Shown: one piece after another, positions 1 to 10,330 of the stretch
How positions within the stretch are numbered: the stretch's first letter is position 1
Layout: each line of letters opens with the position of its first letter
DNA from: Symbiodinium natans
Taxonomy: Eukaryota > Sar > Dinophyceae > Suessiales > Symbiodiniaceae
NCBI GenBank assembly: GCA_905221605.1
Contig: CAJNDS010000113.1
Coordinates: forward strand, 1,057,082-1,121,081
Length of the DNA stretch: 64,000 bases
Direction of reading: 5' to 3'
Notes under the pieces: model-generated
What the model saw: only the letters and a program-made list of their open reading frames with translations
What the model was told of the DNA's origin: nothing
The model's database searches: none
Position numbers and translations under genes: made by a program

Positions 1-172
1 CTCACACTCGCACGAAACCTGACCAGTTCCCTCTGCACGAGGCCTGTAGGGCCCCAATGCTACGCATACATCAAGCTACAGCCCGCGTGTATAGGGTCGA
101 GGGTAGTCAGGGGTTGTCAGGTAAGAAAATGCCGCAAATCTGGATTTTCAGGCCTGGAGGTTGATTCCAGGG

Positions 173-233
173 TTTAGGGTTTAGGGTTTAGGGTTTAGGG
201 TTTAGGGTTTAGGGTTTAGGGTGTAGGGTTTAG
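173..233 (+). repeat. TTTAGGG interstitial array
   Basis: About eight telomere-type heptamers, one GTGTAGGG variant, directly after a pentapeptide exon. Confidence 0.95.
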
Positions 234-3200
234 GGGCGGCCAAGGTGCCTTCAGCCACAAGCCGAGCGAGATTGGACTTGTGAAGCTTGGCTTTCTGAAG
301 CCCTATACCTCGAATGTTCAGATCACGGAAGTATCTACTACAACTGCTTAAGAACCCCCCAAAAAAATCATATTCCCTATAACACCCTTATAAGGACCTA
401 GAATATTTTTGATTTGTTTGGGCGGTTCTTATAGGCAATTGGTAGGTATCTGTCATCAACCCGAAGCCTGCTGCGGAGGCAGGTTCTGGTGGCGACATAC
501 GCAACTGGTACCAGGCAGAGCGCACGAGTCCCATCCTACTCACTCAATCACTCGCTCCCTCCTGCTCAGTGGTGCAGGCTTAGAACACGTGAGGAGCGAC
601 GACCACCCCGCCGAATGACAGAACATGAGCTGGAAACAATCTATGGCACCCTGGCCTACCCTGACCTCCCTGTACCGGAAGTCTGTGTAAAGTTTGCGCA
701 GCAAACGGCTGCAAATCATTCATGACATCATGACCATCGTCATCTCAAAAAAACGACTCTCGCTCAATTGCCATCCGGGCTGATCCTGGCATTGTGCATC
801 ACCGACTCTGCACCCTGCGGCTAACGAGGCAAGGCTCACCACTTAACCCCCTTTTCGGGGTTTGCACTGACATGCCGAGCGCAATCTCGTAAGGCTGTCA
901 AGGCCCGCATCGAATGCATAAAGCCCGGCCAATCCCATGCCGTCATGTTGCCCTGAGAACAAACAATGGACAAAACAAAGCACATCGAAGACCAACCATG
1001 TACTGTGAGGATGCTGGGGAAGAAGATGTTCATAAACACCTTCAAGCAGGTATCCTGATCCTTCTGCGCGGAGCTGCGTCGGTGGTAGCCGCACAGGGAC
1101 CCTACCACCCCCTGCTGTAAGAACCATCGAATTGAAAAAAACCCGAAGTAAAGCAGGGGACAAGGGGGACAGCAAGACACACAAATCAGACTATAGACAT
1201 GAAAGGGTTTCTTGGGACCACACAGGGTCATGTGGTGCCCATTCTGCTATACCCCGTGAGCCCTTCAGGCGTCCACAATCGTTCTGCCACCAAACTGAAC
1301 GCAAACAAGCAAAACTGGCCCCAACTTGCTCGAGCATGGGGGCTTTGCACAGTGCAATGCCACCAGCTGGGAACCGTACACGCTTGCATGATTTTGCCGA
1401 TGTCACAAGTTGCAGGCAGTTTCAGGTATGTCAAGGGGACATCTTTCCAGGACGTCACAAGCAAACTCGAGCGTCATCGTTGGTGTGAGACTCCAGAATG
1501 CTTCTTGCTCCGCGCATCTCCGCGCGCACACACACACACAGCATGTTTGCATGGCTTATGCTGCGTTCCAAGCTACCATCCGCCTTGACATCTGAGAGGT
1601 CGCAGTTCGAAATATCTGCTTTGGTCATCAGTGCATTTCGCAAGTCCGATTTGCGGAAGGCGGTCGCCGATACATGCGCCTCAGCATCTTTCCAGCTTGC
1701 TAGGGCCTCGTCCCTCAGGCGCAAGTCAGGCGCACCTGCTATGTACAGGAAATTTACATGCAGTCCGCCCAAGTGACTTCTTCGAAGCTGCTCTGCTGCA
1801 AGTCCTTGGCGGTTATACTTTTTGCGGAAAGCCGGGCACGTCGCTGCTGCAACTAACTCATTACACAACACCAACATCATCAACAATGGCCAGACAACAG
1901 CGTGACACTGCGCATCAGATTGCAAGGGTTTACTTGGGAGGCCCTCAATGTAGAGAAGCTTGCCGGCAGAAGCAAACTCCCGCGGCTTTGATGAGCTTTC
2001 CGGCCGTTGACAGAATGTTGCGTGCGGCACGCCAATAGCAATCGGAAGCGGACCCGACGGGGCCATGGGAGTGGCTTCTTTCAAAATGTCGTTTGGGGTT
2101 TGTCTTACTTTCGCCCGCATAGCTGAAGGCTGAAGGGGGTTTTGGGTTTTGGCTTTAGGGTAACACATGAACATTGCAGCTTTTTTTGTAAGGGCTGTCA
2201 ATTGCCGGCTCAGTTGTGAGCGCTTTCAGAAGCACCTGAGCTCTGTAACGGTGCGCTTGTAAACTTCAAATCGTGTGAGGGAGGTGCTGCCCTCATCAAC
2301 TGCTTGGCAACACCCGAATTTTTCCGGGGTTCTGCTGTCATGTCCTGGCAAAGCTGAGATTTCTGGACCTGAGGGCGGACGTTCTTACTGTCGGACGAGC
2401 TTGGTGATGGTGCAACAGCGACGTGGAACCGGATCGTATTTCAGGAGCTCCAGAAGACTTCTTGCGGAAGCAGCGCGCAGTACCGCTGAATAAACAGACA
2501 TGCGCGCTTGGAACATCTTGGAGCACACAGCCTAGACAAAGCAGCCAATTGCCACAGGGCGTCGGCCTCTAAGAAGGAACATTCCCCAATTTTGGCATCG
2601 TCCAAGGAAGACCCCGCAAGCTGTGCTTTGTTCAGGGTGACCTCGGTAGCTGAGAAAACTTCAGAATGTGGGGGGGGCGATTTGGCACATCTGAGTTGCC
2701 GTGTAAACGTACGATGAAAGTTATCCACTTGTAGACAGTACATATGAATCAAACGCCGAAGTCTAGCCCCGAATGCAAAGGGTACCAACGCAACCTCGCA
2801 GCCAGATCGTGCAAAGTGCAATTACACAATACTAAAGTCGTACGAACATTTATGATGTACATTTTATAACGCCAAAATAAGTCTGTGATATGACTCTTAA
2901 ATCAATGATAGATATACATATATATATGAATATATACATATGTATATATACAGAAGACATACAGTGTGAACAGCTGTGAGGCGTGAGCTCAACCCCCTGG
3001 CCAACACTCGTACTGTCAGCAATGTGGTACACAGGTGGGGATTCTTCGCCCTTTTCTGAACCCACATTGTGATTGGTAGCCCTAAACCCTAAACCGACCC
3101 CAAAACCCCAAGGAGTGGTAATTATCCCTAAACCCCAAAACCCCAAAACCCTTTAAACAAACCCAAAGCCTGAAAGCAACTTATGACTGAACTGCCCTGG

Positions 3201-6100
3201 AGCCTTGGTCAGCTTGATTCCTCTGGCGGTTGCTCGTAGCAAGTCGGCACCTGGCAAAATCTAAACCCGCCCTTCTCTGGGCTGGTTCTTAGTAGGGAAT
3301 GAGGGAATGAGGTACTCTATATCCGCTATATATGCCCATTAAGGGATTATGTAGGGTTCCTCCTTCCACCATTCCCTACTAAGATCCAGCCAATTTTGGC
3401 TTCTTTGCGCCCTAAACCCTTTTGAGCCCCGACTCGGCACCCTAAATCTTGAACCCTTTTGGGAAGGGTTTAGGGTTTAGGGTTTAGGGTTTAGGGTTTA
3501 GGGTTTAGGGTTCAGGGTTCAGGGTTCAGGGTTCAGGGTTCAGGGTTCAGGGTTCAGGGTTTAGGGTTTAGGGTTTAGGCTTACAGCTGCAGGCCTGTTA
3601 AGTCCACACCATCCAACTGCGCCCCACACAGGTTGGACCCCGCAAGGTGGGAGCTTGCCAGAGCCGCATTCTTTATCACAGCCTCCGCCGTGGCAGCATG
3701 CTGAAAGCATAAAACGCTTCCTTGAGCAATTCCGGGTAAAACGTCACCCCTAAACCCTAAACCCTAAACCCTACACCCTAAACCCTACACCCTAAACCCT
3801 AAACCTAAACCTTATACAACTTGGGCCTCCCAAGGCGGCTGGACTAGGCTCTGCAATGTGACTGCAGGCTGCTGGGCTTTGTGGTCCGAAAGTCAATCGC
3901 GCAACAAAAGGGCTTAGGGTTTAGGGTTTAGGGTTTAGGGTTTAGGTTTTCCCGCCTTCATCAGCGAAGCCTTTCCTATTTTGGCGCGCAGCGCATGAGA
4001 ATCCACCACGGTGATGGAGTGCAGGTCCTGTTTGCAGCAAGTTGCCGCGCGCATCCGGGAGAATGACAAGTTCGGGGCGCTGGAGTTGGGCTCGGATCCC
4101 TCAAGCCCCTAAACCCTAAACCCTAAACCCTAAACCCTAAACCCTAAACCCTAAACCCTAAACCCTAAACCCTAAACCCTAAACCCTAAACCCTAAACCC
4201 TAAACCCTAAACCCTGTCCGCATGACTGAGGTCCACATCGTCCAGGTTGCACTCCTCGAGCCGTACCGATCGCAGGCTCGACGACCTAAGCTGTGTTGGT
4301 TGCGGTGCTGGGAACAGAAGATTCTGCAACTCTAAAACCCATTCTTGAAGCATGGACTGAGGTCTGCGCCAGCGCTTCTCTCCAAGATGAGAAACCCTAA
4401 AACCCCTAACGCCCCAAAACCCTAAAGCCCAAAAAAACCTGCAGCCCCAAACCCCTAACACCCAAAACCCTAAAAACCCTGAAGCCCCTAAACCCCCTAA
4501 ACCCCTAAAACCCCCAACACCCCCAAAGACCCTAAAAACCCTAAACCCTATGCGCCCTGCCTGAGCTTTGCCCGCAGAAGATTGGCTTTGAGAATCACAG
4601 AGCCGTCCAGGATGCAGCTGGACATGTCAGCATCCTGATCTATCTATGTATATATATATAAACGAAACTACATATACATATATATATATACACATATATA
4701 TACTTTTATCGTATTTATTTGTTCATTTATTAAATTATACCTTTGATGTATTTATTTTAACATTACACACAAAGAGATATTGTACTGCATCTGTAGATTG
4801 AACTTTGCTCATTACTGTTATGACCGTCTCTCACCTTTTTAGGCCTGTTCTCTGTCCTCGAAGTTGGTTCCCTCGAGCTTGCAGTTGGCCAGCACCGCAC
4901 GTTGGAGGGTAGCGTGCTGAAAGCTGGCCCGAGAAAGGTTCGCCGTTCGCATGCAGACGCCTGGCGCAGGGTGCAACATGGTGCTGCGCATTCCCCCTGG
5001 TTCTTAGTAGGGAATGAGGGAATGAGGGTCCTATATGTACCCGTTAAGGGATTATAGAGGGCCCTCATTCCCTCATTCCCTACTAAGAACCAGCGGCGCA
5101 TTTCCTGTTAAAAAGGCGGTAGGTGCATACCCTTGCTGCAAAGGCACCGTTGAGGCTTGCGTCCGTAAAGTTCGCATCCACGGCATTTACGTGCCCCAGC
5201 CTTATGCGCATGCAGAGTGGGCATGGTATGCTAATCGCTGCTTCGACCTTAGGGTTTAGGGTTTAGGGTTTAGGGTTTAGGGTCTAAGGCCCAACTGTAT
5301 TTGCGTCAAGAGAGCTGTGCAGCATCGAGTATGGCTTCGCGCAGCTGTGCCCCCTCCAAGCAGCAGGAGGTCATATTGGCTTTTCCTGCAGGAGCAGAGG
5401 TACGCTGGGATCTTCGGGCTTTTTCACGTGCTCCTGACAATGGTTTTCGTGTTTGGAGTCCTAGACTGGCTTTTTCCAGGCGACACCGTCGAAGAACTGC
5501 TTTGCGGAAGGTGGCGTTCTCCATGAACCTAGGTCATAGTTGGGATAGGAATAAAAAATGCACTTGTATATTCCTTATTGGGTTTATGTACCCTTAAAAA
5601 TGTAAAACTTTACCCAACCATGACCAAGGAACGCTTCCTGCATATTCTGGCCTTCGAAGTTCAAGGCATCCAAGCAGGCGTCCGCCAGCAGAGCCCTTAC
5701 CAGGCTGCCATTCTTGCCTAGGATGGCCCTTAAAACCCTCTGAAAAAAAAGCCCTGAAACCTGAAACCTGAAACCTGAAACCCTAAACCCTAAACGTAAG
5801 GGAAAACATATAAAACATTGCAAGGGCCTACCAAGTTGCGCAGCTGCTTCTGCACTTCGGCGGGGTATTGCTTGGGTTCCGCACGCGGCTCTGGAGCTTT
5901 CACCTACACTCCCCTTAGAACCTTAATAAAAGTAATATTTTCAATATCCTCTTGGGTTTTCTATGAACAAAAATCAAAAATAGTTCCAAAGGTGGATATG
6001 GTCACTTCTTTGTCTGCTGTATCGACATGTGTGACAGTGGAGGCTTCGACAGGCTCCGCTGCAGCTGTCTGTGCGGGCGCGAAGCGCGCAGTCAGATAGG
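233..6100 (-). CDS. Pentapeptide-repeat protein gene, multi-exon
   Basis: Exons encode tandem pentapeptides of the A(D/N)LXX type, which fold into a right-handed quadrilateral beta-helix; the molecular role is usually unknown. Seen exons (minus strand, descending): about 6006-6100 and 5832-5903 (Ala/Pro/Glu-rich N-terminal part), 5625-5739, 5461-5528, 5308-5385, 5148-5240, 4846-4960, 4555-4634, 4213-4290, 3950-4090, 3585-3700, 2555-2659, 1575-1673 and 233-334. Typical pieces: ANLSRASFQHATLQ, ADMSSCILDGSVILK, SNLCGAQLDGVDL. Joining 5461 to 5385 keeps nine pentapeptides in perfect register (RLEKASLGKANMTSCCL), which fixes that intron as GA-AG. Introns at 5904-6005 and 5740-5831 are GT-AG and in frame. 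Several joins and both gene ends are unresolved; the gene may run off the left edge or be more than one gene. Confidence 0.9.
335..445. mobile_element. Family E TIR element in a pentapeptide exon
   Basis: Ends CTACTACAACTGCTTAAGAA and its inverted copy ending GGTAG, flanked by a perfect 4-bp duplication GTAT (331-334, 446-449). Removal of one copy restores the frame VDDRYFRDLNIRG across the site. Confidence 0.8.
3282..3389. mobile_element. Family B foldback element
   Basis: TIR CTGGTTCTTAGTAGGGAATG against CATTCCCTACTAAGATCCAG at the far end. Non-coding, AT-richer centre. Confidence 0.8.
3468..3580 (+). repeat. TTTAGGG/TTCAGGG interstitial array
   Basis: Mixed heptamers; a central block of TTCAGGG variants. 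It begins 5 bases inside the intron after exon 3585-3700. Confidence 0.95.
3748..3812 (-). repeat. CCCTAAA interstitial array
   Basis: Telomere-type repeats with CCCTACA variants, opposite orientation to its neighbours. Confidence 0.93.
4107..4212 (-). repeat. CCCTAAA array abutting a pentapeptide exon
   Basis: Fifteen near-perfect repeats ending exactly at the exon; the first repeat supplies the donor GTTTAGGG on the gene strand. Confidence 0.95.
4392..4550 (-). repeat. Degenerate CCCTAAAA-type array
   Basis: Irregular CCCCTAAAACCC and GCCCCAAA variants, an aged telomere-type block. Confidence 0.85.
4997..5093. mobile_element. Family B foldback element in a pentapeptide-gene intron
   Basis: Near-perfect TIRs CTGGTTCTTAGTAGGGAATG, extending through GAGGGAATGAGG, on both ends. 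It lies in the intron from 5147 to 4961; its own AG is 34 bases short of the acceptor favoured by pentapeptide register. Confidence 0.85.
5529..5628. mobile_element. TIR element forming the intron before exon 5461-5528
   Basis: Imperfect TIR GGTCATGGTTGGG with CCCAACTATGACC at the other end. The ends match the donor and acceptor of the intron between 5625 and 5528, but the exact join is unresolved. Confidence 0.6.
5904..6001. mobile_element. Family A introner, exact intron
   Basis: Ends CTACACTCCCCTTAG and an inverted copy. The duplication TCAC (5900-5903, 6002-6005; GTGA on the gene strand) gives the GT donor; the TIR end gives AG. Excision restores ADKEVKAPEPR exactly. Confidence 0.88.
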
Positions 6101-6633
6101 ACAAGACCAGCACAGCCAGCTTGACAAGTGTGGTGGATGGCTCATCTGCCTAAGTGCAGATCTGCTTGCTGGTTAAGAAGTGTCGCATCGAAAAGCTTCG
6201 AGCAATCGGCCGGCTTACTCTTAACACCGGCAGAAACCGCAACAATCCCGCCTCACCCTACAAAACGAATACCCAATGATAACACATAGGCGTGGAACAA
6301 ATTCCTTTGTACAGCTCTTCGCGACATCTAGTTCTGCTCTTACCAGCCCCCTTGCGGACTTTCGTGGAGGCCTTTTCTTGAAACCCAAATGCCCCCAAAC
6401 CCCAAAGTACTTCAACCTGCAAAGGTTCGTGTATAATGTACCGGCGGGATGTTGCATGTTCCATCTCGTGGCATCGGAGCGTCTAAACGGGTCTGGGACA
6501 CGCACATGGGATCCAGCTTGAGGCATAGCCGAGGGTTGTAAGCGCGTAGCTTTGGCGCTTGCTACACGTGCACCCTCACTGGACCACCGCAGGAGGGTCA
6601 TCCAAGTGTCGGGTTTAAGCTTTAGAGTCTACT

Positions 6634-6750
6634 GCTTGCTCAAGAACCCAAAAAGACTCTAAACGTCACACAAACTCCCGATAAAACCCTTAGAAGGAAG
6701 AAGCCGTTTCTTTTTTTTTTTGGGGGGGGGTTCTTAGAAGCAACTGGTAA
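6634..6750. mobile_element. Family E element, diverged
   Basis: CTACTGCTTGCTCAAGAACC at one end and GGTTCTTAGAAGCAACTGGT at the other, with a T/G homopolymer run inside. Confidence 0.6.
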
Positions 6751-6809
6751 GAGAGAAGGGCCCTAAACCCTTTTGCATAAACCCTAAACCCTAAACCCTA
6801 AACCCTAAA

Positions 6810-7160
6810 CCCTGTAAGCCGAGGATCCTCAAGAACCGGTGGCCGGCGCAGAAGATCCCGGAATTCTTCGAATTGCGCTCGGGAGGCCGCGTCCAAGACG
6901 CGGACCAAGGCCTCGACATCCTGCGGAAGCTGACCTCGACTCATGACAGGGCAAAGAAACCCTAAACCCTAAACCCTAAACTCTAAACCCCAAACCCTAA
7001 ACCCTAAACCCTAAGCCCTTCCCTCAGCCCTGGTGAAACCCTAAACCCTAATCCCTAGTCCCTGCCGTCTTCTTCTGGCAGGCCGCAGCGTTCCAAAGGC
7101 CCAGTTTTCGAGGCATCGGAAGGCAGGAGCGCGCTAAGGGCTCGCAAAGCTCGCCTCTTG
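6810..7160 (-). CDS. Unidentified exons, helical N-terminal-like segment
   Basis: Two open minus-strand blocks. About 6810-6950 reads MSRGQLPQDVEALVRVLDAA followed by a charged helix (AQFEEFRDLLRRP). About 7060-7159 reads KRRALRALSALLPSDASKTG and ends in an acidic stretch. The acceptor of the second block is the AG ending a TIR element (CTACCAAG, 7159-7163). They lie just upstream of the pentapeptide gene on the same strand and could be its 5' exons or the end of another gene. No family recognised. Confidence 0.5.
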
Positions 7161-7376
7161 GTAGGCCAGTAACCATATGAAAGGGGAGGTTAGGGTTTAG
7201 GGTTTAGGGTTTAGGGTTTTAGGGTTTTAGGGTTTTAGGGTTTTAGGGTTTAGGGTTTAGGGTTTAGGGTTTAGGGTTTAGGGTTTAGGGGTAACCATAC
7301 ACTAAGGGCACCCTTTTTTGGGGTTGGCTATTTTCAGGGAACCCAGAACCAAAAAGAGGGCCAAAGGGTAACACTA
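7155..7376. mobile_element. Family J element carrying a TTTAGGG array
   Basis: TIR CTCTTGGTAGGCCAGTAACC with the inverse end GTAACACTAGGCTAGCAAGG. The array at 7190-7290 lies inside, between two copies of GTAACCATA (7169-7177, 7291-7299). Confidence 0.75.
7190..7290 (+). repeat. TTTAGGG/TTTTAGGG array inside a family J element
   Basis: Central four TTTTAGGG octamers within TTTAGGG heptamers; bounded by GTAACCATA copies. Confidence 0.95.
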
Positions 7377-8204
7377 GGCTAGCAAGGCCTTGTCGCACCG
7401 GCGGCTGGCTCTGATTGCAACTTTGACCTTCCAGTGTAGTGAGAGTAGATAGGGTTTGGGGTTTAGGGTTTAGGGTTTAGGGTTTAGGGTAGCAAGGGGA
7501 ACATCAAAAAGCTTCTCCCCATCTTGAGTAGTTGAACACATCTGTTCCCCATATTTGGTAGTTGTAGGCCGGTGCCAACGGCCAATCCTCGTGCTCCAAA
7601 GCAGCATGACTGATCGCCAGACGTGGAGGCAAGAGGCGTATGCTGGTGTACAGAAGTAAACAATTACGTATGGTGGAGTTAAATGGAGATCTGGTTGACA
7701 TCCATCGGGTTTGCTGTTCGCAGCAGATGCGATGCACTGCCTTGTTTCGCACCTGCCGTGCCACGTGGCAGTTCTGTGTCCTTGCACCGCAAACAGCGGC
7801 TCCCTACCACAGGGATTGGTGCCCGGACCTTCCGAGACGATAAGTACTCCCATCGCTGCGGCTGGCGGCCAGTCTTCGCCCCCAGACTTCAAGCTTAGAT
7901 TTTGCATGATGCTCGGCGAAAACTTCAGGTTGCAAGAAAAGATCCAGGGTCGTTCGTAACAGTACTTATCCGTTAGGGTCCACGTACCTTTGTAGCAAGT
8001 ACATAACTGGGGCCTTAGAGAGGTTCCCATCTAGTGGCTATTTGGTAGGGCCCAAGTATGTACGACACAGGTGCCACGGTTGTTGTGACGTGCGCATGCC
8101 AGGTGTTTGCCCGTCTGGAAGCAGACTGGTACAAGGAGAGCGCACACCGAAGAGCTTACATGATGAGGCTCCGTGAAAGCGATGGCTCTTTGCATCAAAC
8201 CCTC

Positions 8205-8368
8205 AACCCTAAGCCCTGTTGAACACCCTAAACCGTAAACCCTAAGCCCTACAAACCCTAAACCCTAAACTAAACTGGTTAAACCCTAAACCCTAAACCC
8301 TAAACCTTATAATTATAAACCCTAAACCCTAAACCCTAAACCCTAAACCCTAAACCCTAAACCCTACA
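8205..8368 (-). repeat. CCCTAAA interstitial array, interrupted
   Basis: Runs of CCCTAAA broken by unique bases and a TATAATTATA palindrome near 8309. Confidence 0.9.
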
Positions 8369-8395
8369 CTAAAAGACCGGCCTCAAGAGTCGCAG

Positions 8396-9240
8396 GTCTC
8401 GGGAATCCTGGAGAACATTGGCCACAGCTGCCAAGCTCTCTCCCAGCTCCTATACTCCCCTTAAGTTTAGGGTTTAGGGTTTAGGGTTTAGGGTTTAGGG
8501 TTTAGGGTTTAGGGTTTAGGGTTTAGGGTATCTATACTCCCCTTAGAACCTGCATAAATCTTTAATATCCTCTTGGGTTTTATATAGACAAAAATAAAAA
8601 AAAAAAACTCCCAAGGAGGATATAGGCTCTTTGGAGAGGGCGAGGTCGGGCTGATGAAGAACTTCTTTGGCCACCTCGCCCCTGACAAGTTCAGTTCTCT
8701 TAGGGTAGTTTCATGGCCTAGAGAACCCTAAGGGCCCCATACTTCGGAACCCTTTTAAGGGAGGTAAGGGACCCTAAGCCCTAAGCCCTACGCCCGAAGC
8801 CCTAAGACCCTAAACCCTAAACCCTAAACCCTAAACCCTAAACCCTAAACCCTAAACCCCAACCCTCCTCGCCCGCCGCGACGCGAGAGGGCGGCAGATC
8901 CGCAGGCGCGGGGCCTTGGGCGGAGCCGGCGTCCAGTCGCGGTCGGGTCCACCCCAGGCGCCTGTTCATTCACTCTGAATGCTTCAAAAACTCTTGATGA
9001 CAATATGTTTGTTAACCGCATTATATTCAGCTGGTATAATGATTGAACTCTACTAAGAGTTTTCACATCTCATAAAAATATATTCGTATATAATTCTGTT
9101 CTTAAATTCCTCAAGTTCTAGGGTCTTGGAGAGCTCCTGTCCACGGATAAGCTTCGGGTTTGTGCAGCTCCGGCTTCTTCGAGGCCCCGTCCAGCGTCAA
9201 CCTGCTTGCAGAAGCAGACCGGCGCAGAGCGGAAACGGCG
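8396..9240 (-). CDS. Unidentified gene interrupted by an introner
   Basis: An exon split by a family A element reads GEVAKEVLHQPDLALSKE before it (about 8626-8672) and LGESLAAVANVLQDSRDLRL after it (about 8396-8449). Removing the element plus one copy of its 4-bp target duplication (GAGC on this strand) restores one reading frame, giving a GA-AG intron. Further open blocks at about 8860-8960 and 9130-9240 (SALRRSASASRLTLDG, KPEAYPWTGAL) probably are upstream exons. Family unknown; the frame restoration makes coding status fairly sure. Confidence 0.6.
8450..8625. mobile_element. Family A introner carrying a TTTAGGG array
   Basis: Flanked by duplication GCTC (8446-8449, 8626-8629). The array 8465-8529 is inserted after the first 14 bases of the element, which are repeated on both sides of it (8450-8463, 8532-8545). 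Confidence 0.88.
8465..8529 (+). repeat. TTTAGGG array inside a family A introner
   Basis: Nine perfect heptamers between two 14-bp copies of the element's left end. Confidence 0.95.
8697..8780. repeat. Family I foldback element, decayed
   Basis: CTCTTAGGGTAGTTTCATGG with a downstream inverse AAGGGACCCTAAG; related to 13696-13795. Confidence 0.5.
8800..8868 (-). repeat. CCCTAAA interstitial array
   Basis: Perfect heptamers with CCCTAAG variants at one edge. Confidence 0.93.
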
Positions 9241-9441
9241 GTTTAGGGGTTTAGGGGTTTTTAGGGGTTTTGGGGGGTTTAGGGGTTTTTAGGGGTCTTA
9301 GGGGTTTTAGGGGTTTTAGGGGTTTTAGGGGTTTTAGGGGTTTAGGGGTCTTAGGGGTTTTAGGGGTTTTGGGGGTTTAGGGGTTTAGGGGTTTAGGGGG
9401 TTTAGGGGTTTTAGGGGTTTTAGTGGTTTTAGGGGTTTAGT
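9240..9441 (+). repeat. TTTTAGGGG-type variant array
   Basis: About 200 bases of 8-10 base units (TTTTAGGGG, TTTAGGGG, TCTTAGGGG), longer than the usual heptamer; the family C element inserted at its end. Confidence 0.93.
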
Positions 9442-9442
9442 G

Positions 9443-9542
9443 TTGGGATGTTCCCCCTTATACTAGCAGTCCTTCATAAGGATGAGAGCACCCCCTATTA
9501 GCACCCGATTAAGGACTGTTAGTATAAGGGGGAACATCCCAA
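9443..9542. mobile_element. Family C TIR element
   Basis: TIR TTGGGATGTTCCCCCTTATA on both ends. Flanks GTTTAGTG and GTTTAGGG are an 8-bp duplication with one change, showing insertion into telomere-type repeats. Confidence 0.85.
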
Positions 9543-9550
9543 GTTTAGGG

Positions 9551-10330
9551 CATCTTGAACACGTGTTCTGGCCTGGCAGACGTGTCCCCAAGTGAGCTAA
9601 GCATCTGCATGGCCAGCCGCACGCCCCCAACTAACCATCGGCCACAGGTTCTCTGCTCTAGACTCTAGCCCCGCCCCATTGCCTTGAGCAACAGGTGATG
9701 GCTGCGGCATGGCTCATCTCTGCGGTCACTGGTGCCAGAATTCTCAAGGCATCAGGAAGAGCTGTACATGTCATCCGTCCGGAGTGATCTTGGCCACACC
9801 AACGCCTGGACCTTTTCGGAGCCAGCCACTCAACATCAAAGAACATCGGGTTTAGGGTTTAGGGTTTAGGGTTTAGGGCAGAAAACAAGAAGCAGCCGTA
9901 GCCCTGGCGGTTCGGGAAGTTGGCCGGCGTCAAGCCGAGCGGTTTTGGGATTGTCACCTGGTGGACAGACACGACATTGTGTTTATGTATATATATATAT
10001 ATATATACTAACTACTTTTGAGTGTATGCATGTACAAATTTTGATATACGCATATATACATACATACATATATATATATATGTAGATATGTAGTGCAGGT
10101 CAGAAAGTTGCAATGCTTCCGGATTCTGCGTTCCAAGCTGCATCGAAGATGGCACGCTCGCCCTCAATCATCTTAACGCGCTTCACCCAGTCCTGAGACA
10201 AGAAGTCAAGCGTTACGATGGTCACCTTGATTAACAGCGCGGCCTCCGGATCAAAGTCCATGTACTCTTGAACTTCGGCTTGTCGTGCGACTCCTCGCGC
10301 CTTTGCTCTTGCCAAAGATGCTTTTTCGGC
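9551..10330 (-). CDS. Unidentified gene, three or more exons
   Basis: Minus-strand open blocks: 10100-10330 (ARQAEVQEYMDFDPEAALL, then LDFLSQDWVKRVKMIEGERA), about 9882-9960 (QVTIPKPLGLTPANFPNRQG) and about 9551-9640 (VRLAMQMLSSLGDTSARPEH). Composition is clearly protein-like, unlike the flanking repeats. A telomere-like array (9848-9880) separates the second and third, and a family C element lies immediately after the third. Family not recognised. Confidence 0.55.
9984..10085. repeat. AT/TATACATA microsatellite
   Basis: Runs of TA and CATA repeats, intronic. Confidence 0.9.

Noticed and set aside
173-233. A true chromosome end
   Set aside because: The array is short, internal, and similar arrays of both orientations occur throughout the window.
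3391-3415. Possible dinoflagellate spliced-leader gene (CCAATTTTGGCTTC)
   Set aside because: Only a partial match to the 22-base leader and no donor after it; a full leader was not found in the window.
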